Counted from the first letter of the stretch, positions 48,430 to 58,867 are shown. The stretch is DNA of 64,000 bases from Tunturiibacter gelidiferens (GCF_014201335.1 NZ_JACHEB010000015.1:1-64000), one strand, 5' to 3'. Numbers and translations are program-made. Notes: a model not told the origin generated them from the sequence alone.

Positions 48430-51426
48430 ATGCGCAGCCGCCGTCTCTCTCATCTGATCGCCCCTATTGCCTTCGTTGCCGCTACGTTTGTTCCCTCTGC
48501 TCATGCTGTTGTTCAGAACCGGATTGCTGGTTCGGTCAACAGCGGGGCTCGCACTCCTTTGACCGGTACGATTACGGGGCGGGCGAAACGCGCTGCCGAT
48601 CTTGGCGTCGCCCCGGCGGGCAAGAGACTGGAGATGTCGTTGCGGTTCAGCATGACTGTGGCGCAGGAGGCGGATCTGACCCAGCTTTTGGCCGATCAGC
48701 TAAATCCAGCCTCTGCGAGCTATCATCAATGGCTGACACCGGAGCAGTTTGGTGCCCGCTTCGGCCTCAGCAGCGCCGATCTAGCGAAGGTCTCGGGGTG
48801 GCTTACCAGCCAGGGCTTTACGATTACGGGAACTGCGCGCAGCTCCAACTACATCAGCTTTAGCGGGACGGCGGCACAGGCGCAGGTGGCCTTCGGCACA
48901 TCCATACATAGTCTCACTGTAGACGGCGAGCAGCATGTTTCGAATATGACGGATCCAACTCTTCCGGCGGCCGTTGCGGGTGTTGTAAACGCGATCACCG
49001 GATTGAACGATTTCAGGCCGAAGCCGAAGTTGCGCGCGCGGAACTCTTCTCCTATCGATCCCTCTCAGCCGTTGTACACGCAGACGATCAGTGGTGTTAC
49101 CAGCCACTACATCTCGCCGGCTGATCTTTACACGATCTACGACTTTCCTCCGACATCGGCAGGCCTTACGGGTTCCGGGGTCGGCCAGTGCGGGTCGAAG
49201 CCTTCCGGTACGGTGTGCGGAGACATCGCGGTACTCGGACAGACCGACTTCAACGAGGCGAATACTCTGCCGGACAGCGATGTTACACAGTTCCGCACGG
49301 CGGCGGGGCTTCCCGCGATCAATTTGAAGTTGCAGTTGGCCAAGACCGATCCCGGCTTTTCGACGCCGACAAATCCAGATGTGGATGAGGCGCATATCGA
49401 TGTCGAGTGGTCCGGAACCGCTGCTCCCGGGGCTGCAATTTTGTATATCTACGATGCGGATATCTTCAACGCTGCGCTTGGATATGCGGTTACTAACAAG
49501 GTAGCTCCTATTATTACGATCTCCTACGGTGGATGCGAGAGCGGTTTGGGATCGGCGCTGGTGAGCAGCCTGAACATGCTGCTTGAGGAGGCAAACGCTC
49601 AGGGCCAGACGGTCATCAGTTCGTCCGGTGATTCTGGTGCGACGGACTGCGACTTGACCGGCCTCGCCACCGAGGGGCTCAACGTCGACTTTCCGAGCAG
49701 CTCACCCTATGCCACGTCCGCTGGTGGGACGATGTTCAGTGGCGACGTAAACACGCCGGCCACCTATTGGAGCAGCGCGAATGGGACGACTGGCGGGTCG
49801 GCCATCAAATATATTCCTGAGGTGCCATGGAATGAGACCACTGCTTCTGCGGGCCTCACTCCAGGTGGTACCGGGGGCGGTGCAGGCGGCGGCGGCGCCA
49901 GTGCCGTCTTTTCTAAGCCCTTCTGGCAGACAGGCACAGGCGTCCCCAACGACTCATCGAGGGATGTTCCCGATATCTCGCTGAACGCCGCGGCGATGCA
50001 TGATGGCTATCTGGTCTGCAGCTCGGGGGATGGCCTGGGGGGGGTGGGACCCTGCACCAACGGTTTTCTTTCCTCCAACGGTCAACCCAACGTGTTCGGA
50101 GGTACCTCCTTTGTGGCGCCAACGTTTGCGGGGATCCTGGCGCTGGTGGAACAAAAGCTGGGGACAGGTGGGCTTGGCAATATCGGACCTACGCTTTATG
50201 GCTTCCTCAATGGTCCAACTTACGGCAGCGTCTTTCACGACATCACTTCTGGCAATAATTCTGTTCCTTGTACTCAGGGAACGTCGAACTGTCCAAATGG
50301 CGGGTCGATCGGTTATACGGCGGGAACTGGCTACGATCAGGCTTCTGGTCTTGGCAGTTTCGACGTCAATCAACTGGTCACGGGCTGGGCCGGGGTGGTA
50401 CCGGTTGGCACAGGGGGTGGGGGCGTTGGGGCAAACATAAGCAAGACGGCGCTTACTGTGACGTCTGCCACTGGCAGTTCGGTTTGTTCGGTCTCCTCCG
50501 GTAGCCTTGCGCTGAGTGTGGCAGTGACGGGCACTGCCTCGGGTCCGACGCCGACCGGAACTGTTCAGTTCTTTGTCGATAATGTAGCGGTTGGGAGCAG
50601 TACAACAACGCTGGCGAATGGCGCTGCGACCTACAGTCTTGTCACGTCTGCCCTTTCATCGGGCGGACACGTCATCAGTGCGAGTTATTCCGGCGATGGC
50701 AACTATACGGGTTCGAAGGGTACGCTTCTTGCCCCGGTCAGTCTCAGCGGAGTCGTCTATCAGGATGGAACTCCGTTCACGATCTATCCAAACGGCGCGA
50801 TTGCGTCGGTTGATGTCGTCTCCAGTAAGACCCCGGACTTCTCCATTTCGGCTCCTACTTGTGGCGCGAATGTGACGGTGCAGGGTGGCGCTACTGCTGC
50901 TGGCCAGACGTTTACGATTACGCCGTTCAACGGGTTTACGGGTCCGGTCAACCTAACTGTCACCAACCCCGATGGAATGGCCGCTACGACCACCTTCTCG
51001 GTGTCGCCGATAAATATCACTACCTCGGCAGGTGTTACCACTTCGTTTGTCGTCACGGCTTCTGAGCCGACAGCAACTGCGAAATCAATCGCACCTGGGT
51101 TCGGGCCCACTCGCCGGGGTGGTTCAGGCAAGATGCCCTGGTATGCCGCCGGCTCGGGTGCTACGCTTGCCGGCTTGTGTCTCCTTATGCTGCCGCGTCG
51201 GCGTCGTTTGAGCGCGCTGCTAGTCGCTCTTCTTTCTATCTCTGCTCTTACTGCGGTTGGGTGTGGAGGAAGCAGTTCGAATTCTGGCGGGAGCGGTGGT
51301 GGCGGCGGAGGAGGAACTACTCCGGGGATGACAAATTCGGCTCCGGGCACCTATACGTTCACTATTACAGCCATAAGTGGCAGTTTGGTGCATAGCGTGC
51401 AGATCTCTTACACCGTACCGCAGTAA
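48430..51426 (+). CDS. S53 family protease (kumamolisin-like) with C-terminal membrane hairpin
   Basis: 998 residues. Signal peptide (IAPIAFVAATFVPSAHA), activation prodomain (LEMSLRFSMTVAQEADLTQL, LADQLNPASASYHQWLTPEQ), then the sedolisin catalytic domain: acid pair E-x3-D in VDEAHIDVEW, oxyanion Asp in SSGDSGATDC, nucleophile in FGGTSFVAPTFAGIL, Ca site in YDQASGLGSFDVNQL. An Ig-like domain follows (PTGTVQFFVDNVAVGSS, then SASYSGDGNYTGSK). The end is unusual: two hydrophobic segments around MLPRRRR, a lipobox-like LTAVGCGG, a Gly/Ser linker, and a short strand ending HSVQISYTVPQ. Active at acid pH by family. ATG at 48430 after AAGGTAGAAGA. Twin of the next gene. Confidence 0.92.
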   Translation: MRSRRLSHLIAPIAFVAATFVPSAHAVVQNRIAGSVNSGARTPLTGTITGRAKRAADLGVAPAGKRLEMSLRFSMTVAQEADLTQLLADQLNPASASYHQWLTPEQFGARFGLSSADLAKVSGWLTSQGFTITGTARSSNYISFSGTAAQAQVAFGTSIHSLTVDGEQHVSNMTDPTLPAAVAGVVNAITGLNDFRPKPKLRARNSSPIDPSQPLYTQTISGVTSHYISPADLYTIYDFPPTSAGLTGSGVGQCGSKPSGTVCGDIAVLGQTDFNEANTLPDSDVTQFRTAAGLPAINLKLQLAKTDPGFSTPTNPDVDEAHIDVEWSGTAAPGAAILYIYDADIFNAALGYAVTNKVAPIITISYGGCESGLGSALVSSLNMLLEEANAQGQTVISSSGDSGATDCDLTGLATEGLNVDFPSSSPYATSAGGTMFSGDVNTPATYWSSANGTTGGSAIKYIPEVPWNETTASAGLTPGGTGGGAGGGGASAVFSKPFWQTGTGVPNDSSRDVPDISLNAAAMHDGYLVCSSGDGLGGVGPCTNGFLSSNGQPNVFGGTSFVAPTFAGILALVEQKLGTGGLGNIGPTLYGFLNGPTYGSVFHDITSGNNSVPCTQGTSNCPNGGSIGYTAGTGYDQASGLGSFDVNQLVTGWAGVVPVGTGGGGVGANISKTALTVTSATGSSVCSVSSGSLALSVAVTGTASGPTPTGTVQFFVDNVAVGSSTTTLANGAATYSLVTSALSSGGHVISASYSGDGNYTGSKGTLLAPVSLSGVVYQDGTPFTIYPNGAIASVDVVSSKTPDFSISAPTCGANVTVQGGATAAGQTFTITPFNGFTGPVNLTVTNPDGMAATTTFSVSPINITTSAGVTTSFVVTASEPTATAKSIAPGFGPTRRGGSGKMPWYAAGSGATLAGLCLLMLPRRRRLSALLVALLSISALTAVGCGGSSSNSGGSGGGGGGGTTPGMTNSAPGTYTFTITAISGSLVHSVQISYTVPQ

Positions 51427-51444
51427 GAAGATGGGATCTTCGAG

Positions 51445-51470
51445 GCCGCGCTCTGTGGAGCGCGGCTTTT
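51445..51470 (+). terminator. Rho-independent terminator after the first S53 gene
   Basis: A 9-bp perfect stem (GCCGCGCTC, loop TGTG, GAGCGCGGC) followed by TTTTCCTTT. Located 18 bp after the stop codon, it separates the two S53 genes into individual transcripts. Confidence 0.85.
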
Positions 51471-51622
51471 CCTTTAATGGAACTGCTCTCCAAGATATGC
51501 AAATCTCCTTGACGATGTTTCTTGACCCTCGATAGAGGGCAGGAAAGAATCGTGCCTGGAAGTCATTGTTTCAATTTATCTGCTAAGAATTTTCTGCCTT
51601 TCTAGCAGCAGGAAACGAACGA

Positions 51623-54600
51623 ATGATTCGTATGATCGGAAAGCTGCTGCTTTTCCTTCCGGCGATTGCGCTGCCGCTTGGACCTTCTGCGTGGAGTTTT
51701 GCGCAGTCCTCGCTTTCTCCAAGGTCGAGGATTTTGCAGGCCGTTGATGATGGCCGCCGCGTCACGCTTGTTGGAAATACCCACCCGCTGGCGCGCGCCG
51801 AGTTTGATCAGGGCGCGATGGCCGATGCTGCTCCTCTTCGCCGCATGGTTCTGGTTCTCGGGCGCGGTCCTGAGGAGGAGGCAGAGCTGCGGCGATTGAT
51901 CGACCAGCAGCAGGATAAGAGCTCCTCTACGTATCATCAGTGGCTCACCCCTGAGAGCTTCGGCGATACGTTTGGTCCGTCGGACCACGATCTCGAGTCC
52001 GTCACCGCGTGGCTTTCGTCACATGGCTTCGAGGACATCCGAGTGAACTCCGGTCGCACGTTAATTGAATTCAGCGGAACCGCGGGAACGGTACGCTCGA
52101 CGTTTCGCACCAACATGCATCGGTATATTGTTCAGGGCAAGGAGCACTTCGCCAATGATTCCGATCCGCAGATTCCGGTTGCGCTCGAACCGATAGTGGC
52201 AGGCGTTGCCTCGCTGAACAGCTTTGCCCGGAAGCCTGCGAGCCACAGAGTTGGCAGTTTTCGGCACGATGCCGCTACGAATTTAACGACTCGACTTCCA
52301 GAAAAGACCGCTAGCAAGGTGCAGCCGGCCTTCACCATCAATAGCGGAGGCAACTCCATCTATGGCGTGACCCCGTATGATTTCGCAACAATCTACAACG
52401 TGCTGCCGCTGTGGAACGCGAGCACACCCATCGACGGCATCGGCCAGACGATTGCTGTTGTCGGCCAGACCGATATCAATCCTGCAGACTTCGTTAACTT
52501 TCGTAAGCTCTTCAACCTGCCGGTGGGCAATACTGCCACGCCGACTGGAACCGAATACCTAAACATCATCTATAACGGTCCTAACCCCGGCGTTACTGCG
52601 GACGAAGGAGAAGCAGATATCGACACACAATGGTCGGCTGCTATCGCAAAGGGAGCGACCATCGATTATGTGGTTTCGGAAGGGACTGAGACTACCCAAG
52701 GCACCGATCTCTCGGCTATGTATATCGTCGACAACAATCTTGCTCCTGTGATGAGCTATAGCTACGGACAGTGCGAGCTCTTTCTTGGCACGTCTGGTAA
52801 CGCGTTCTATAAAGCGCTTTGGCAGCAGGCTGCGGCACAAGGTATTTCGGTTCTGGTGGCCAGTGGAGACACCGGGGCAGCGGGTTGCGATATTGCGGAT
52901 GATACCGGTGCGAGCTATGGACTTGGCGTCAACGGACTTGGCAGCACGCCGTATAACATCTCCGTCGGCGGGACTGACTTTTATACGCCCCAAGGCGGAG
53001 CTGCGTTCTGGAACATCGCAAACAGTTCAACGACCCAGGCTTCAGCGAAGGGCTATATCCCAGAGGCTCCGTGGAACGAGAGCTGCACCAATACGGTCTT
53101 TGCGACCTCTCGTGTTTTCTCCGGACAGGTAACCGAACAGATTTGTAATAGCGGCATCGCTTTTGCGGATGGTCTTCTTTCGGTTGTTGGGGGCGGGGGA
53201 GGGGGCAGCTCGTGTATTCAGTCCGATGGATCTTCGCCTTCGAGTTGTAAGAGAAGCTACGGCAAACCCTCCTGGCAGACAGGCGCTGGAGTGCCTTCCG
53301 ATGGAGTTCGCGATATGCCCGACGTCTCTCTGTTTGCTGGAGCAGGTTTCTTTGGCGCGTTCTACGTCGTCTGTCAGCAGAGCACGAATACGGACGGCAA
53401 GCCCTGCAACGATGCTGCTCCGACCTATGACTTTGCGGGATATGGAGGCACTTCGGTAGCTGCGCCTGCATTTGCGGGCATACTCTCCCTGATCAATCAG
53501 AAGACCGGCAGCCGTCAAGGGAACGCTAATTATGTTCTCTACAACCTTGCGAGCCAACAGCAAAAAGCTGGTACAGCTTGTAGCGCAATCTCAGGAGCTC
53601 CGGCTGCTGGTTGTGTCTTCAACGACATAACTACTGACACGATCGCGATGCCGTGCCTTAAGGGCAGTCCCAACTGCACTGTGAATGGCGCTGCCGATAA
53701 ATATGGCGTGCTCTCCGGCTACAACAGTGGTGCAGGGTACGATCTCACCACAGGCCTGGGCAGCGTCAATGCCGCGAACCTTGTCAACAGCTGGACAAAT
53801 GCTAATTTCACGGCGAGTTCGACGACGCTCCGACTCTCGTCATCGGCGATCTCACATGGTAGCCCTATAGCGGCGAGCGTTATCGTAACCTCAGCTGCAG
53901 GCAACCCGACCGGCAACGTTTCGATCAATGCCCTCGCGTCGAATGGTTCTGTCCAGACGGGGACTCTCCAGAATGGAAGCTATAACGCACAGCTCAGTAG
54001 CTTTCCTGGTGGCTCTTATTCAGTTCAGGCGCATTACAGCGGTGACGGAGTCTACGCGTCGAGCGATTCCAATGCCGTTGCGCTAACCGTGAACCCAGAG
54101 GCGAGCACGACGAGTTTGACGCCTCTTCTTTACAGTCCGGCCGACGGCGCCGTCGTGCCAGTTCCGTCTGGTTCTACATACCCTTACGGCGGCTTTTTTC
54201 TTTTTCGTGTCGATGTTGCGGGGGCCTCTGGACAGGGACTGGCCACGGGTAACGTCACGCTTGCTGATTCAGGCTTTGCCCTCGATGGAGGCACGTTTCG
54301 ACTCAACTCCGCCTCGAATACTGAGGATCAGAGCCGCTCACTGGCCCCGGGTGTGCATGTGCTCGCCACGACTTACTCCGGCGATGCAAGCTTTAATTCG
54401 AGCCAATCGGCCCCGTTCACTTTCACGATCGTAAAAGCGCCGACTAGTAGCGTGCTTCAATCGAGCACAGGCTTGGTGTCGGCGGCGGCAACGATTACAC
54501 TCACGGCTCGGATCAACGCACTTGGCTTTGCTGCGAACGGACTTGGAGGTTTTGGCGTTGCCGCTCCCAGCGGTACAGTTACCTTCGCGTCAGGTGGGAC

Positions 54601-55909
54601 TTCCCTTGGCAGCGCGTCTGTCACACAGAATGCTTATCCTGCGTTCACCACGGACTATGGGTTGGTGAGTTTCACTTTTCCAGCCAGTCAACTCTCGATT
54701 GGTAACGACACAATTACTGCCAGCTATTCAGGGGATGCGAACTATCAACCATCCACTTTCCCGCCCGTTAGTGTATATGTCACCAGTTCAGCTCTTGGCA
54801 TGAGCGCTACGACACTGAGCTTATCGAACTCGAGCGTGGCGGAGGGGGATTCGTATAGCTTCACCGCCGCGGTTTCCCCCAACAACCCGCTGCCTACTGG
54901 CACGGTTGTGTTTCTCAGCGATGGTCAAGCTATCAGCAAGCCGATGCCGCTCTCCTCTGGGGTGGTGAGCGTTTCTAGCCAACTTGTGAGGATCGCACCA
55001 AGTGTTCACTTGATCTCGGCGCTTTACTCTGGCGACGCCATGTACCAAGCGTCCGTTTCATCACCTACTCCCTTCACGCTTGGTGCGGCGACTGTGCCGA
55101 GCATCGCAACGATCACCGTGTCGCCCGCTGCTGTTGATAGAGGAACTGGCGCGACTGTCACGACTACCATCTCGCCGGTGTCTCCTGTTCCCAGCGGAAC
55201 GGCGCAACTGCTGCTTGACGGCAATCTCTATGGCCGCCCCGTTCCCTTGACCGGTGCTTCGACTACTCTTCCTCTGCTTACGAATACGCTTCAGTCCGGG
55301 ACTCACGCCCTTCAAGTCAATTACTCAGGCGACCGTAATCATCTAGCCAGCACATCGCCAGCCGCCACGCTTACCCTTCTCGATCCAGTCGGCGGCTTTA
55401 CTCTGTCCTCGTCGTCGACGTCGATCACCATGGCGCAGGGGAGGAACTCGAGCGCCGTCACGCTGACTGTCGCGCCCGCTGGGGGCTTTCACTCGATCAT
55501 AACGTTTGCCTGCACTGGAGGGCTTCCTTCGGGAGCAATGTGTCTCTTCACTCCAGCTTCGATTGCGCCCACTGATTCCGTCGTCGGAACTACGGTCCTC
55601 ACAATCTCGTCGATTGCTCTGGCCGGCCGCTCCGCGGAGCCGCCAATCTCTCACGGCCTCATGCCAGTTTTGGGGGCAGTCTGCGCGGGGATGATTGCAT
55701 TCATGCTGCCTGGATGGAATACGCATCGCTGGCGCTCATTGAATTTGCTGGTCGTGCTCTTCATGTTGGGTCTCATGAGTGGCTGCGGTAGCGGTGGAGT
55801 CGCTCCCAACGCTGCGAATTCTCTCTCGGCTGGAAGTTATGCAGTGATCGTGAGAGCGTCCGGCGGTTCGACCATCCAGACGGCGACCATCAACATCACA
55901 ATTCAATAG
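51623..55909 (+). CDS. S53 family protease with five Ig-like repeats and C-terminal membrane hairpin
   Basis: 1428 residues. Signal peptide (LLLFLPAIALPLGPSAWSFA), prodomain, and a complete sedolisin domain: E-x3-D in DEGEADIDTQW, Asp in VASGDTGAAGC, Ser in GYGGTSVAAPAFAGILSL, Ca site in GYDLTTGLGSVNAANL. Then five Ig-like modules, each ending in a YSGD-type strand (HYSGDGVYASS, TYSGDASFNSS, SYSGDANYQPS, LYSGDAMYQAS, NYSGDRNHLAS). The C-terminal end repeats the design of the upstream paralogue: a hydrophobic segment, a WNTHRWRS loop, a second hydrophobic segment, GLMSGCGSGG and the strand TIQTATINITIQ. The Ig modules probably hold the enzyme away from the cell or bind polymers. Converges with ppk1. 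Confidence 0.92.
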   Translation: MIRMIGKLLLFLPAIALPLGPSAWSFAQSSLSPRSRILQAVDDGRRVTLVGNTHPLARAEFDQGAMADAAPLRRMVLVLGRGPEEEAELRRLIDQQQDKSSSTYHQWLTPESFGDTFGPSDHDLESVTAWLSSHGFEDIRVNSGRTLIEFSGTAGTVRSTFRTNMHRYIVQGKEHFANDSDPQIPVALEPIVAGVASLNSFARKPASHRVGSFRHDAATNLTTRLPEKTASKVQPAFTINSGGNSIYGVTPYDFATIYNVLPLWNASTPIDGIGQTIAVVGQTDINPADFVNFRKLFNLPVGNTATPTGTEYLNIIYNGPNPGVTADEGEADIDTQWSAAIAKGATIDYVVSEGTETTQGTDLSAMYIVDNNLAPVMSYSYGQCELFLGTSGNAFYKALWQQAAAQGISVLVASGDTGAAGCDIADDTGASYGLGVNGLGSTPYNISVGGTDFYTPQGGAAFWNIANSSTTQASAKGYIPEAPWNESCTNTVFATSRVFSGQVTEQICNSGIAFADGLLSVVGGGGGGSSCIQSDGSSPSSCKRSYGKPSWQTGAGVPSDGVRDMPDVSLFAGAGFFGAFYVVCQQSTNTDGKPCNDAAPTYDFAGYGGTSVAAPAFAGILSLINQKTGSRQGNANYVLYNLASQQQKAGTACSAISGAPAAGCVFNDITTDTIAMPCLKGSPNCTVNGAADKYGVLSGYNSGAGYDLTTGLGSVNAANLVNSWTNANFTASSTTLRLSSSAISHGSPIAASVIVTSAAGNPTGNVSINALASNGSVQTGTLQNGSYNAQLSSFPGGSYSVQAHYSGDGVYASSDSNAVALTVNPEASTTSLTPLLYSPADGAVVPVPSGSTYPYGGFFLFRVDVAGASGQGLATGNVTLADSGFALDGGTFRLNSASNTEDQSRSLAPGVHVLATTYSGDASFNSSQSAPFTFTIVKAPTSSVLQSSTGLVSAAATITLTARINALGFAANGLGGFGVAAPSGTVTFASGGTSLGSASVTQNAYPAFTTDYGLVSFTFPASQLSIGNDTITASYSGDANYQPSTFPPVSVYVTSSALGMSATTLSLSNSSVAEGDSYSFTAAVSPNNPLPTGTVVFLSDGQAISKPMPLSSGVVSVSSQLVRIAPSVHLISALYSGDAMYQASVSSPTPFTLGAATVPSIATITVSPAAVDRGTGATVTTTISPVSPVPSGTAQLLLDGNLYGRPVPLTGASTTLPLLTNTLQSGTHALQVNYSGDRNHLASTSPAATLTLLDPVGGFTLSSSSTSITMAQGRNSSAVTLTVAPAGGFHSIITFACTGGLPSGAMCLFTPASIAPTDSVVGTTVLTISSIALAGRSAEPPISHGLMPVLGAVCAGMIAFMLPGWNTHRWRSLNLLVVLFMLGLMSGCGSGGVAPNAANSLSAGSYAVIVRASGGSTIQTATINITIQ

Positions 55910-55936
55910 CGAATGCGTTTCGGATTCGTAAAGTAT

Positions 55937-58117
55937 TTAGTGGACCGCAGCCTTCTCGTGTTTCACAGCTTCAGGAACTTTTTCGTTTGGAACCTTTTCG
56001 TCCGCGCCCTCGGCGATTCGCATCAGGTAGTCTTGAGCGCTGAATTGAGTTCCATTCTTTGATGCTCGCTCATATTCGCCATCCGGCTGTAGTATTCGGG
56101 CCTTCGTGTTGTCCGCCAGGTAGGCCGCAAGAATCTCTTCGCGCAACCGCTTGTGTTGGTCCGGCTGAGTGATTGGAAACACCACCTCGCATCGCTCAAT
56201 CAGATTTCGCGGCATCCAGTCGGCGCTTCCGCAGTACACCTCTTCCTTGCCTCCGTTTGCGAAGGAGAAAATACGGCTGTGCTCGAGGAAGCGACCTACG
56301 ATGCTTCGTACTCGGATTCTTTCGCTGACGCCCTTGAGCCCAGGACGCAGGGAACACATGCCGCGGACAATCAGATCGATCTCGACGCCAGCTTTCGAAG
56401 CTGCGTATAAGGCCTCTATGGTTCGCCGATCCAACAGGCCGTTCATCTTGGCGATGATCGATGCTGGACGACCTGCCTTGGCGTGAGCAGCCTCTCTTTC
56501 GATCAGTGCAACGAGGCTATCGGCGAGCGTCAGCGGCGCGACCAGCAGCGGCTTGTAGGATTCTGCTTCGGTTTCGGCAGTCAGGTAGTTGAAGACCTTC
56601 TGCACCTCTTCGGTTACTTCCGGCTTAGAGGTCAGGAGGCTGATGTCAGTGTAAAAGCGAGCTGTGACAGGATTGTAGTTTCCTGTCCCCAGGTGAGCGT
56701 ACCGTCGTACGACGCCATCGGGATCGCGCCGTACCAACAGCGAAAGTTTGCAATGCGTCTTCAGCCCAAAGATGCCATGAAAAACGCCGACGCCCGCGTC
56801 CTCAAGCTCTCGCGCCCACCGGATGTTTGAGTCTTCATCGAAGCGCGCCATCAGCTCGACTACGACGGTCACCTCTTTACTCTGTCCGGCCTCAGTCAAC
56901 GCTGTGAAGATTGGAGAGTCTTTGCTCGTGCGATAAAGCGTCTGCTTCATCGAGATGACGCTGGAATCCTTCGCTCCGGCCTCGATAAACTCCTCGACTG
57001 CCTTGTACGAGTCGAAGGGATGGTGCAACATCACGTCTCGCTTTCGCAGCTCGTCAAAGATGTCGGTGGACTTTGCACTCAACTTGAACTCTTTCGCAAC
57101 GAAGGCTGGATATTTCAGTTGCGGCCGCTTCACCTCAGAGTAAAGATTCATGAGACGCGATAGATTCACAGGCCCATCGGTTCTGAAAACCTGTTCAGGC
57201 TCAAGTTCGAAGTTGATACGCAGCCGCTCAACAATCTCTTCGGTTGCCGTGCTTTCAATCTCCATTCGAACCGCGTCGCCCTTACGCCGGTTATGTAACT
57301 CAGCGCGAACACTTTCGAGAACCGAGCGGGACTCTTCCTCCTGCATGTAGAGATTGCTGTTGCGGGTGACGCGGAATGCGGATCGAGACAACACCTCATA
57401 CCCTCGGAACATCCGCTCGACCTGAGATTCAACCAGCTCGTGCAGCAGAATGAAGTCGCAGCTGCCCTCTGGGGATTTCAGTGAAACCAGACGCGGCAGC
57501 GCGCGAGGTACGGTCACCACGCCAAGGGCAGTAGGCGCCTTGATGCCTCGACGCTTGTGTCGCAGCAGGAGGCCGATGCAGAGCGCTTTATTCAGCACGC
57601 GTGGAAATGGGTGGGAGGGATCGATGGTCACGGGGGTTAGGAGGGGATCAACCTCATCCTCATAAAATTCCAGAGCCTGCTTTCGTGCCGCATCGCTGAG
57701 TTGACCCCATCTCAAAATGCGAATCTTGGTTGCTTCCATCGCCGGGAGTAACTGCTCATTTAAACACTTATATTGGGCCTCTACGAACTTATGAATTCTG
57801 ACCATCAACCCATCGAGCCGCTCCTGTGGGGTGAAACCACCCTCGTCCGGTGGTTGCGCGAGATTGTAACCATCTTCGATCCGCTGCAAGAAACCGGCGA
57901 CCCTGATCTCTACAAACTCGTCCAGGTTGCTGGCCGTGATTGCCAAAAACTTGACCCGCTCCAGCAGGGGGTTGCTCTCGTCCTGCGCCTCCTCGAGTAC
58001 CCGCTGGTTGAACCGCATCCAGGACTCGTCGCGGCTGAAAAAGAGAGTCTCGACCGCCTTTTCGGCAGCCTTTTTGGGGCTGGTAGAGTTTCCGGCAGTT
58101 CGCTTGGTGGCAGTCAT
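55937..58117 (-). CDS. ppk1: Polyphosphate kinase 1
   Basis: 726 residues, full length. Makes and breaks polyphosphate with ATP. Order: N-domain (FSRDESWMRFNQRVLEEAQD), head domain, and the two catalytic domains. The autophosphorylated His is in YAHLGTGNYNPVTARFYTDI; a second catalytic segment is SIIAKMNGLLDRRTIEALYA; the metal/ATP residues include SVISMKQTLYRTSKDSPIF. The final 40 residues are Lys/Glu-rich and variable. Cytoplasmic or membrane-associated. ATG at 58117. Divergent from the ECF sigma factor; no ppx is adjacent. Confidence 0.95.
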   Translation of the reverse strand: MTATKRTAGNSTSPKKAAEKAVETLFFSRDESWMRFNQRVLEEAQDESNPLLERVKFLAITASNLDEFVEIRVAGFLQRIEDGYNLAQPPDEGGFTPQERLDGLMVRIHKFVEAQYKCLNEQLLPAMEATKIRILRWGQLSDAARKQALEFYEDEVDPLLTPVTIDPSHPFPRVLNKALCIGLLLRHKRRGIKAPTALGVVTVPRALPRLVSLKSPEGSCDFILLHELVESQVERMFRGYEVLSRSAFRVTRNSNLYMQEEESRSVLESVRAELHNRRKGDAVRMEIESTATEEIVERLRINFELEPEQVFRTDGPVNLSRLMNLYSEVKRPQLKYPAFVAKEFKLSAKSTDIFDELRKRDVMLHHPFDSYKAVEEFIEAGAKDSSVISMKQTLYRTSKDSPIFTALTEAGQSKEVTVVVELMARFDEDSNIRWARELEDAGVGVFHGIFGLKTHCKLSLLVRRDPDGVVRRYAHLGTGNYNPVTARFYTDISLLTSKPEVTEEVQKVFNYLTAETEAESYKPLLVAPLTLADSLVALIEREAAHAKAGRPASIIAKMNGLLDRRTIEALYAASKAGVEIDLIVRGMCSLRPGLKGVSERIRVRSIVGRFLEHSRIFSFANGGKEEVYCGSADWMPRNLIERCEVVFPITQPDQHKRLREEILAAYLADNTKARILQPDGEYERASKNGTQFSAQDYLMRIAEGADEKVPNEKVPEAVKHEKAAVH

Positions 58118-58253
58118 AGAGGTCTAAAAGATTACCTTACCTGCGTGAATCCAATGTATGAAGAACCGAGAAATTTAGGGGACCTCCCTCGATAGCCCCG
58201 CACGGAGCCTTCTCTAAACAATTTAGACAAATTCCACCTCTTCATAAAATATT

Positions 58254-58276
58254 TGTCCGGGTCATCCGTCTACACC
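58254..58276 (+). promoter_or_regulatory. Candidate autoregulatory ECF promoter
   Basis: TGTCCGGGTCATCCGTCTA lies just upstream of the ECF sigma start (ATG 58282). TGTCCG and CCGTC resemble elements seen in front of self-regulated ECF genes, but the spacing to the start codon is very short, so this is tentative. Confidence 0.3.
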
Positions 58277-58281
58277 TGTAG

Positions 58282-58857
58282 ATGAGCGAAATTCCGAGCA
58301 ATTGGACTATTACTGAGCAGGATCGACTCATCTCGCAGGCGGTGGAGAGAGACCAGCCCCGACTGCGTAGTTTCATACGGAAGCACGTCGCTGACACCGG
58401 AGAAGCGGAAGATGTCCTTCAGGATGTCTTCTACGAACTTCTTGAGGCCTACCGGCTGATGAAGCCCGTCGAGCATGTGACGGCGTGGCTTTTTCGAGTG
58501 GCACGCAATCGTATGACCGATCTTTTCCGCAGAAAGAAGCCGACTTCGCTCAGCAATCCGGTATCGGTCGAAGGAGATGGTGACACGCTCGAAGACCTGC
58601 TTCCTTCCGCAGATGCGGGACCGGAAGCAGTCTACGCGAGGAGTCTACTGCTCGACGCGTTGGAGGATGCTCTTGAGGAGCTACCTCAGGCCCAGCGTGA
58701 AGTCTTCGTTGCCCACGAGTTGATGGGGCAGAGCTTCAAAGAGATGTCTGCCGAAACTGGGATCAGTGTGAACACGCTGCTTTCACGAAAGCATTATGCC
58801 GTCACGTATCTGCGCCAGAGATTGCAGTTGATCTACGAAGATTTTGAGAAGAAATGA
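58282..58857 (+). CDS. ECF-type RNA polymerase sigma factor
   Basis: 191 residues. Region 2 (HVADTGEAEDVLQDVFYEL, then PVEHVTAWLFRVARNRMTDL with FRRKKPTS) and region 4 (LEELPQAQREVFVAHELMG, SFKEMSAETGISVNTLLSRK) are present; the linker is about 50 residues. It directs RNA polymerase to a small set of promoters. ATG at 58282. The next gene begins 10 bp after the stop, and a third overlaps it, so the three form an operon. Such small membrane partners often hold the sigma factor inactive until a signal; here the partner has one or two spans and no known anti-sigma domain. Confidence 0.9.
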   Translation: MSEIPSNWTITEQDRLISQAVERDQPRLRSFIRKHVADTGEAEDVLQDVFYELLEAYRLMKPVEHVTAWLFRVARNRMTDLFRRKKPTSLSNPVSVEGDGDTLEDLLPSADAGPEAVYARSLLLDALEDALEELPQAQREVFVAHELMGQSFKEMSAETGISVNTLLSRKHYAVTYLRQRLQLIYEDFEKK

Positions 58858-58867
58858 GGAGCAATAA

